Both the position numbers and the translations under genes were made by a program. From positions 1-36,821 of the IMG/VR virus record IMGVR_UViG_3300032299_000914: a stretch of 36,821 nucleotides of DNA; one strand, given 5' to 3'. This DNA is from a virus. Within the stretch, counting starts at the first letter, position 1; the number at the start of each line of letters is the position of its first letter. Positions 28,049 to 34,007 of this stretch are shown in pieces. The notes under the pieces are model-generated. The model was given only the letters and a program-made list of their open reading frames with translations. It ran no database searches and was not told where the DNA came from.

Positions 28049-30331
28049 TTATGCTAAAACGAATCCACTTCTAACTTGATTCCTTACTGCTCTTGCCACT
28101 TCTCTTCCATCAACTTGAATGACAATATCTCCACCGCCAAAATTTCCAGACTTGATTGCATCGTAAAGGTTTTTTTGGTCATTAGCATTAAGTACAACCT
28201 CGCCATCACGTACCGATGCAAGCCTGTTATCTCCACCCATCGTAGCACCCTGACCAATAATTCCACCATCTGCGTAACCTTTTATTGCAGAAGCTGCCAC
28301 GGCTGAAGATGCAAGAACTGTATTTGATGTAATGAGTGCTGCTGACCTAGCGTATAGTGCCTCTGCTGCTCCTGGTGGACCACCAATAGAAGCAATTTGT
28401 GCTGCTGTCATAGCTGCTGTTCTGGCTTGGGCATCTTGTATTACAATTCCTGCTACCGCTGCTGCTTTTTGTATGATAAAAGAAGCTGCACTTCCGTCTT
28501 TAGCTATTGCACCTGCCAAGTTTGCCGATGCTTGTATATAGTTGCCCTGCACTTGTAGCTGTCTTTGTTTTTCATTAGATTCAGCTTGAAGTATTTTTGC
28601 TTTTTCTGAGTTTGCGGACTTTGCCAATTCAAGCTCTTTCTTGAGTGCTATGGCTTGTTGTGCTTGTCTTTTTGCCGTCTCATCTGCTATTAGCTTTGTT
28701 TGCTGTTCCTCAAATAAAAACTTAGCATCAATTCTTGCTTGTTCTGCAAGTAGGAATGCTTCAAAATCAGCTTGAGTGCTAACCCCTAAAGCCGCCTTTA
28801 TTTCTAAATCTCTCTGAGCATTAAAAGCATCGAACTCAGTCCTTGCCGCTAAAAGCTGTGCGAATGTTTCTTTTCTTTTTGCTACTGCAATTGGATCATC
28901 TGAAACACCCAAAAGGTCGGCTGCTACTGCTGATTCTTCCGGTGCTGCTGTTGAACCTCTTAGTGCCTGTCTTTCTTTTAAAATTTGATTTTGTTTTTCT
29001 AGTATATCAGTTATCTGCTTTTGAGTTATTGCGGCACCACTGTCAGCACCTATTGCTTGCTCTGATGCAAGCTGTGAATTAAGCCTAGTTAAAGAATCTA
29101 TGTTTTTATTATACTGAGCACCCAGGGCTTGCAGCTTATTTCTAACCTCGTCTGCCGATGTTGCTTGACCACCTACAATACCATTAAAAAGCTTAAGTGC
29201 ATTTGTAGCATTAACAATTGCCGGTGTTAGTTTTTCTCCAATGGTTATAAATAAACTATTGAATGAGTTTTTTGCCTGATCTAACTTAAAGTCTAAACTT
29301 TCCCTAACCGTAGACGATGCTCTTGCTGCTTCACCTTGAGAATTAGTTACTTTATTAATTACCTCTTCGTATTTTGAAAATTCACTAGTAGCAATAGCTA
29401 TGACTGCGTTTGCCGATCTTTGATCTGCGAATAATTGTCTGAGAGAAGCCACGTTTCCATTAGTCTTCTCGGTAACATCTTTAAGAAACCCTACAAGCCC
29501 CTTAGATTGGAGTGCCGCCACGTTAAACTGAAGACCTAATCTTGCTGCTTCTGACGCTGCTTCTTTTGTAGGTTTTGATACATCGCTTAAAACACCTGCT
29601 AGCCCTGTAATTGCTTGCTCAGATGTTAATGATCTTGAGTTTAGAAATGCAATAGATCCACCAAGCTCACCAATGGTGACACCTGATTGTGCGGCTATAT
29701 TAGTAACTCGACCCATTGATTGAGCTAGCTCTTCAAACTTAACGCCAGATGCCTGTGTGACTGCAACCAGCGTATCAGTAACTTCCGCAGCCGTTGTTCC
29801 TGAAGATGAATAGGCATTGAATGTAGAAGTAATTAATCTGGTTGCGGTATTAATATCAACCAATCCAGATAGCGCAGCATTATTAGCTGCCTTTAAAATA
29901 TTAAAAGCTGTTGCTGTATTTTCTACACCATTTGAAACTACTTCAAAAAAACCCTTAGCCTGGGCAGTTGCAGATGTTCCGAATCTTTCAGACAACTCTG
30001 CTAATGCTTTTTTCTGATTGTCAGTAACTCTGCTTGTTGCTGGTAACGTAGAGTTAATCTCTGCTATTGCTCTTGAAAATTCCCGACCATCTCTAATGAC
30101 TTTACCAAATGCATCTGATAACAAATCAAAAGATTTTGTTACAAGGTTTGCTCCAAGATTACCAATGAAAGATGCCTTGATTGAGCCAAGTTCTTTTCCT
30201 ACATCCCCAAAAGCATCAGATAAGCCCCTAATCTTCTTCTCGGTTTTACCCGCTTCTGCTCCTGCTTTTTCTAATATGTCAGTTAGTTGGTCTTTTGTGA
30301 CTACTACCTGAAACTCGATCTTCTCTGACAT
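28049..30331 (-). CDS. Tape measure protein
   Basis: This 760-aa protein sets tail length. It is rich in Ala, Ser, Gln and Lys, with long helices and a central TP901-type minor tail domain (MSEKIEFQVVVTK, then LFADQRSANAVIAIATSEFS, ASSTVRESLDFKLDQAKNSF and ITIGEKLTPAIVNATNAL). A coiled-coil stretch QQTKLIADETAKRQAQQAIA and Ala/Gly-rich segments at the C-terminus are also typical. At about 0.15 nm per residue, an unprocessed protein would correspond to a tail near 110-115 nm. The N-terminus overlaps the chaperone frame by 53 bp. It lacks an obvious lytic domain, so DNA entry probably uses other proteins. Confidence 0.9.
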   Translation of the reverse strand: MSEKIEFQVVVTKDQLTDILEKAGAEAGKTEKKIRGLSDAFGDVGKELGSIKASFIGNLGANLVTKSFDLLSDAFGKVIRDGREFSRAIAEINSTLPATSRVTDNQKKALAELSERFGTSATAQAKGFFEVVSNGVENTATAFNILKAANNAALSGLVDINTATRLITSTFNAYSSSGTTAAEVTDTLVAVTQASGVKFEELAQSMGRVTNIAAQSGVTIGELGGSIAFLNSRSLTSEQAITGLAGVLSDVSKPTKEAASEAARLGLQFNVAALQSKGLVGFLKDVTEKTNGNVASLRQLFADQRSANAVIAIATSEFSKYEEVINKVTNSQGEAARASSTVRESLDFKLDQAKNSFNSLFITIGEKLTPAIVNATNALKLFNGIVGGQATSADEVRNKLQALGAQYNKNIDSLTRLNSQLASEQAIGADSGAAITQKQITDILEKQNQILKERQALRGSTAAPEESAVAADLLGVSDDPIAVAKRKETFAQLLAARTEFDAFNAQRDLEIKAALGVSTQADFEAFLLAEQARIDAKFLFEEQQTKLIADETAKRQAQQAIALKKELELAKSANSEKAKILQAESNEKQRQLQVQGNYIQASANLAGAIAKDGSAASFIIQKAAAVAGIVIQDAQARTAAMTAAQIASIGGPPGAAEALYARSAALITSNTVLASSAVAASAIKGYADGGIIGQGATMGGDNRLASVRDGEVVLNANDQKNLYDAIKSGNFGGGDIVIQVDGREVARAVRNQVRSGFVLA

Positions 30332-30841
30332 TCTCGATTTCCTCTTTTATCCATGAGAAAAGCATAACTTTATCGAAATCTATTTCAGAGTGGTGTATTT
30401 GTAGTCCAAGGTTTTGAATGGCCTTAACATCTAAATACTCCTCAATGATTCCTTTTACCTCAAATATCCTGTCCAGCTTTTCTGGTTCTTTCACAAACCT
30501 TTCTAGCATTTCCCTGTTAAGCTTCTTACGAATAACTTCTAAAGCATCAGGGATTAAGCTTTTTTTGCGAAAGCCTCGCCAACTTTTCCTAGGATAACAT
30601 CAGCTATTTCAGAGAGTGGTTTAGTCATCTCAAATCCTGCGTTGTTTAGCTCTGTGAAGTTTTTAATTCCATTCATCTCAGAGTAATCAAGCATAGGTTC
30701 TAAGAATTCTATAACTGCAATCTTTGCACCAATATCATCATTATTTATGTAGTGCTCCCTTACTGCCTTGAGAATTTTTAGGTTCTCAAGAACAGTAGGA
30801 AATCTATATTTTAAGTTACCATTTGGCGTTTCAATGAACAT
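30279..30841 (-). CDS. Tail assembly chaperone, frameshift product (gpGT-like, 187 aa)
   Basis: Ribosomes that slip back one base at A-AAA-AAA (30566-30560) leave the short frame (stop at 30554) and continue in the frame that reads SLIPDALEVIRKKLNREMLE and on to the stop at 30279. This gives 94 residues of the shared part plus 93 new ones. It is the classic gpG/gpGT arrangement before a tape measure gene. Both forms hold the tape measure and recruit tube subunits. The downstream frame contains FVKEPEKLDRIFEVKGIIEE, and its last 53 bases overlap the tape measure start. An internal ATG at 30509 could also start it alone, but the upstream frame is open. Confidence 0.85.
30554..30841 (-). CDS. 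Tail assembly chaperone, short form (gpG-like, 95 aa)
   Basis: This is the unshifted product of the same gene, ending at TAA 30554. It reads MFIETPNGNLKYRFPTVLEN and NLKILKAVREHYINNDDIGA, then VIEFLEPMLDYSE and ends DVILGKVGEAFAKKA. The Lys-rich ending is the slippery run. It is acidic and helical with a short beta start, typical of gpG-like tail chaperones. It lies between the tail tube gene and tape measure, the standard site. Its ATG is preceded by AAGGAGATACAG, a strong ribosome site. Confidence 0.8.
   Translation of the reverse strand: MFIETPNGNLKYRFPTVLENLKILKAVREHYINNDDIGAKIAVIEFLEPMLDYSEMNGIKNFTELNNAGFEMTKPLSEIADVILGKVGEAFAKKA
30560..30566 (-). promoter_or_regulatory. Programmed -1 ribosomal frameshift site
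   Basis: Seven consecutive T on the plus strand give the heptamer A-AAA-AAA with frame-0 codons GCA AAA AAA GCT TAA. A -1 slip keeps the reading frame open to 30279, while frame 0 stops after two codons. The heptamer is of the X-XXY-YYZ type. Confidence 0.85.
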
Positions 30842-30859
30842 CTGTATCTCCTTTATCGT

Positions 30860-32353
30860 TTAGATAAAGTTAACAAACACGTCCTTGCCTGTCGAGCTTA
30901 CAAAGCCTTTAACACTTACAGTTGCAGTTATGAAGCTATCACCACTTACGCTAAACTCACTTACTGTTGCATTCTGTAAATAGAAGTTTGCACATTTTGC
31001 AGGAGTCCAGTTACCCGAAGATTTAGGACCTACATTTAACATAGCAGCAAGAGAAGTATTATTAAGAAGAGCGTTAAATAATGCAACCTGGTGTTTCTCA
31101 AGAACAAGCTCGGCTTCAAGAGTAACCTCACGTTTAGTTGCAACTTTTTCTTTTGTACCAGTCTCTTCACAAAGACAATCAACATCCTCAACCTCTTTAC
31201 TAATAGTAATAGAAGCAGAAGAAGCACATAAACAAATATTGTCAGTGCTGTTACCAATGAACAACTCAGCATCTTTAACTACTATAGGGTCTACTGAGTC
31301 ATAGGATGGTGTGTATGGAGCTACATATGATTGCTCTGTTGCAGAAACATGTGATGTTGCTGAAGTTGAGTCTGATACTGCGAATCCGATCTTTGTTGCA
31401 ATTGTGTTGGCGGTATTAGCACCTGTTGCAAACTCAATTGAGAATGAACTATTACCTGCAATTGTGAACTTACCTGTAGAGCTAGAGAAGTTTACTGTGA
31501 ACACAATAGTTGATGGAGAGTCATTTAGGGCTGTTTGAAGTGCAGTAGCTAGCTCCATTGGATCTCTGTAAAACCCTTCTGCAACACTAACAGACTTATC
31601 GGCACCGTCATTAAAATCAAGAAATTTTGTCGAAGAAGTAATTTCGATTGGATTAAGGAAGTACTTTGTTCCCTGGTAAGAGAATTCAACTGATGCGAAT
31701 TCATTAACAGCAAACTCTGCCGATAATTCGCTAACAGTACACCCAGCGGCTGCTTCTACAGCATGACCGTTTCCATCATACTTCCATCCTGAGAATGTAG
31801 GATGCCCAGATCCTGTTGGTTTATAGAGTACTGCCCTTCCCAAATTAACAGAAGATGCGGGTGCATTATCAAGCCTGAAGTTTAGAGTTAAATCATCGCC
31901 ACTGATTGATTTAATATTTCTGATTGAGTATCCATTAGTTCCATCTTTAATTAACAATGCCTCACCCGCTTCAAATGTGGCACCCTCACCAGTGTTTACC
32001 TTTATAAGAGAAACTGTGCTTGATGATACAGTGTCGTATTCAGTTGATGCGATAGATTTATCACCCATTACTGATTCGTATAGAATACCGATTTGTGGCT
32101 CTTGCCCCTCAACACCTGAATGCTTTATATAAGCAGAGTGTGATCCCTCAACGCCCTCTTTACCCTTGAAAGATTTAGCGGAACCAATATCAGCTAAAAG
32201 CTCCTCGTTCTCGAGAGTCTCAACTGTGTAACTCATTTCAGCACCTGGCCGAATTGGTACAAACTGAGTAGCAGAGTTTGGCTTAACCAATGTTCCTGCT
32301 GTAGACTCTTCTCTTAATGCGAAAACACTATTTTTTGTTACACCAACTGCCAT
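30860..32353 (-). CDS. Major tail tube protein with inserted domain
   Basis: This 497-aa protein is the likely tube subunit: N-terminal ALREESTAGTLVKPNSATQF and IRPGAEMSYTVETLENEELL, then VEGSHSAYIKHSGV, with ISKEVEDVDCLCEETGTKEK and a final beta-rich end (ATVSEFSVSGDSFITATVSV). Such tails are usually 200-250 residues. Here an extra region around residues 240-345 (YRDPMELATALQTALNDS and FSSSTGKFTIAGNSSFSIEF) looks like an inserted beta domain displayed on the tube surface. Three Cys lie close together (ICLCASS, DCLCEE), possibly a metal or disulphide site. It is preceded by a tail terminator-like gene. Confidence 0.82.
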   Translation of the reverse strand: MAVGVTKNSVFALREESTAGTLVKPNSATQFVPIRPGAEMSYTVETLENEELLADIGSAKSFKGKEGVEGSHSAYIKHSGVEGQEPQIGILYESVMGDKSIASTEYDTVSSSTVSLIKVNTGEGATFEAGEALLIKDGTNGYSIRNIKSISGDDLTLNFRLDNAPASSVNLGRAVLYKPTGSGHPTFSGWKYDGNGHAVEAAAGCTVSELSAEFAVNEFASVEFSYQGTKYFLNPIEITSSTKFLDFNDGADKSVSVAEGFYRDPMELATALQTALNDSPSTIVFTVNFSSSTGKFTIAGNSSFSIEFATGANTANTIATKIGFAVSDSTSATSHVSATEQSYVAPYTPSYDSVDPIVVKDAELFIGNSTDNICLCASSASITISKEVEDVDCLCEETGTKEKVATKREVTLEAELVLEKHQVALFNALLNNTSLAAMLNVGPKSSGNWTPAKCANFYLQNATVSEFSVSGDSFITATVSVKGFVSSTGKDVFVNFI

Positions 32354-32364
32354 ATAAACTCCTG

Positions 32365-32817
32365 TTAAATTAACTCACTGATTGTTATTGTAAAATTTAC
32401 TTCACTAAAAAGATATTTTTTTTCACCAGATACAAGTTCCTGTATTCCAGAAACGTCAGTGATGTTTATGATGTCTATGATTGATTCTTGACCTAACTCA
32501 TCAGGAGAGTTAAGTAACTGCATAGCTGATTGCTGATCTTCTAAAATGCCTATTGTAGCAGCATCAAATCCATCTTCCTTGCTTGCTAAGCTTACGAACT
32601 GCCTCATTAATATAAGGGTAAAGCTTCTCTCAATACTTAGATTACAAAATTCCTGGTCTTGCCTATTGGCAGAATCAACTTTTAATCCCCAGCTATTCTT
32701 GCGAACAATGTCTGGGTTTTCATCTAATGAATAAGGATTATGCAATCTAGTTTTATCCAGGTATATTCCAGATAATTCTTCAACCAATGCATTGTAGGCC
32801 GTAGTTATTTTACTCAC
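32365..32817 (-). CDS. Tail terminator-like protein (150 aa)
   Basis: The 150-aa protein begins MSKITTAYNALVEELSGIYL, followed by LHNPYSLDENPDIVRKNSWG and NLSIERSFTLILMRQFVSLA, then DIINITDVSGIQELVSGE and the end FSEVNFTITISELI. A helical start, a central helix between strands and a final beta strand match gpU/gp17-type tail terminators. These cap the tail and set its end. It overlaps the previous gene by 4 bp and precedes the tail tube gene, which is the standard gene order. The assignment rests on layout and composition. Confidence 0.6.
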   Translation of the reverse strand: MSKITTAYNALVEELSGIYLDKTRLHNPYSLDENPDIVRKNSWGLKVDSANRQDQEFCNLSIERSFTLILMRQFVSLASKEDGFDAATIGILEDQQSAMQLLNSPDELGQESIIDIINITDVSGIQELVSGEKKYLFSEVNFTITISELI

Positions 32818-33638
32818 CTAGAGAGCCATCCTTGCCTAGTAACCATCTCATGAGGTTCTAATATTGCATTGTTATTAGTATCAACATTGAACTGCGACAT
32901 GTCCATTCTTCTATTGTACTCGTCTTTTGCATCCTGTTTCTGATCCACATAATCCCTTCCGAAGGCTGTATAAATAAGCTCAGCAACCTTGGCAACAGAT
33001 GCAGGATTGAGGATTGACCTGTCTAATATCTGTGATCCGCTTAGGATAACTCTTTTACGTTTAAGGTCTTGAATAATTAAATCAGCAGCTCTAATATGCT
33101 GTTCTTCCCATGACTCTTTGGATGCCTCAAAGGCTGTGATGAAAGTCACATCGTTAAATAGTGGGTATTCAGAAAAAAGATCATCATCATCTGAGAATTT
33201 ATTTCCAATATACTCAAGCTCAATATTATTTGTAAGTGTTGTGCCCACTGTCAATCTGATCCAGTATGAATCATAAACTGAAATTGAAGTTAGACCGTCA
33301 ACACTTTGACCTGATGAGTTAGTATTTTCTCTGATCCATCCATTATCAATGTCAGGAGTAAATTCAACAAAACCACTCTGTGAGAATGCTTCTGTGTAAT
33401 CATTCTGGTGAACTGCTGGAACCCATCCCTGAGATGACCAATAATCGATTACGATTGAAGATGAAACGGCATTGACTACATCACCCATCTTTACGAAGAA
33501 GTGATTTAAAGGAAAATCAGAGGCTATATAAATCGCATCAGTTGTTGCCAATGACATCAAGTAAGTATCAGATCGATACCTGTTAATCTCTTTAGTTATT
33601 TCTGTTACGTTAGAACCTTCTTTAAAGAAAACTCTCAT
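32814..33638 (-). CDS. Head-tail joining or tail structural protein (274 aa)
   Basis: This protein starts MRVFFKEGSNVTEITKEINR and has ISVYDSYWIRLTVGTTLTNN and YPLFNDVTFITAFEASKESW, with a helical middle-to-late part (EEQHIRAADLIIQDLKRKRV) and an end rich in Asn/Asp. The second half resembles the helical core of head-tail adaptor (gp6-like) proteins, while the first half is beta-rich. Its position before the tail terminator and tube genes fits a neck or completion protein. The exact family is not recognised. Start is the ATG at 33638 with a moderate upstream AAAGGG. Confidence 0.55.
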   Translation of the reverse strand: MRVFFKEGSNVTEITKEINRYRSDTYLMSLATTDAIYIASDFPLNHFFVKMGDVVNAVSSSIVIDYWSSQGWVPAVHQNDYTEAFSQSGFVEFTPDIDNGWIRENTNSSGQSVDGLTSISVYDSYWIRLTVGTTLTNNIELEYIGNKFSDDDDLFSEYPLFNDVTFITAFEASKESWEEQHIRAADLIIQDLKRKRVILSGSQILDRSILNPASVAKVAELIYTAFGRDYVDQKQDAKDEYNRRMDMSQFNVDTNNNAILEPHEMVTRQGWLSR

Positions 33639-33653
33639 TATAAAACCCTTTTA

Positions 33654-33998
33654 TTAAGCGTCTATTTCCCAATCATTTGAAGTCAATCCCCAATATGCCG
33701 CCACACCTAGTCTATATAAAGCTACTTTTGGAATAAGGTCAAAAAGCTGTTCGTCAAAATTAGCTCCGTTTGCACCTAGCAAAGTAAATAACTGTACAGA
33801 TTGCTCTCTAGTAAAAGTCTTAGAGTCTTGTTTAATAATCTCTTTACCCTCACCTGTTACGACCCTATATGTACTGTTTGATACATATCCAGAATCTGAT
33901 ATAGATACATTATCAACTTCCATATAAACAATTGAAGAAGCTCCGGTCATTGAGTCGATAACTACAGGTTGTTTTGTTCTAAGCTTTACAAGTGCCAT
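33654..33998 (-). CDS. Small structural protein between fibre and neck genes (114 aa)
   Basis: The 114-aa protein reads MALVKLRTKQPVVIDSMTGA, SSIVYMEVDNVSISDSGYVS and TYRVVTGEGKEIIKQDSKTF, then a helical end (FTREQSVQLFTLLGANGANF and FDLIPKVALYRLGVAAYWGL). A beta-rich N-terminal half and helical C-terminal half resemble small head or tail accessory proteins. It lies 9 bp after the fibre gene and 15 bp before the next gene, in the coupled late block. Function unknown. Confidence 0.55.
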   Translation of the reverse strand: MALVKLRTKQPVVIDSMTGASSIVYMEVDNVSISDSGYVSNSTYRVVTGEGKEIIKQDSKTFTREQSVQLFTLLGANGANFDEQLFDLIPKVALYRLGVAAYWGLTSNDWEIDA

Positions 33999-34007
33999 AT
34001 TAATTCC

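Noticed and set aside
28843-29082. Leucine-rich plus-strand frame opposite the tape measure gene
   Set aside because: A low-complexity shadow of the Gln/Lys/Ala-rich tape measure on the other strand, with no ribosome site and no protein features.
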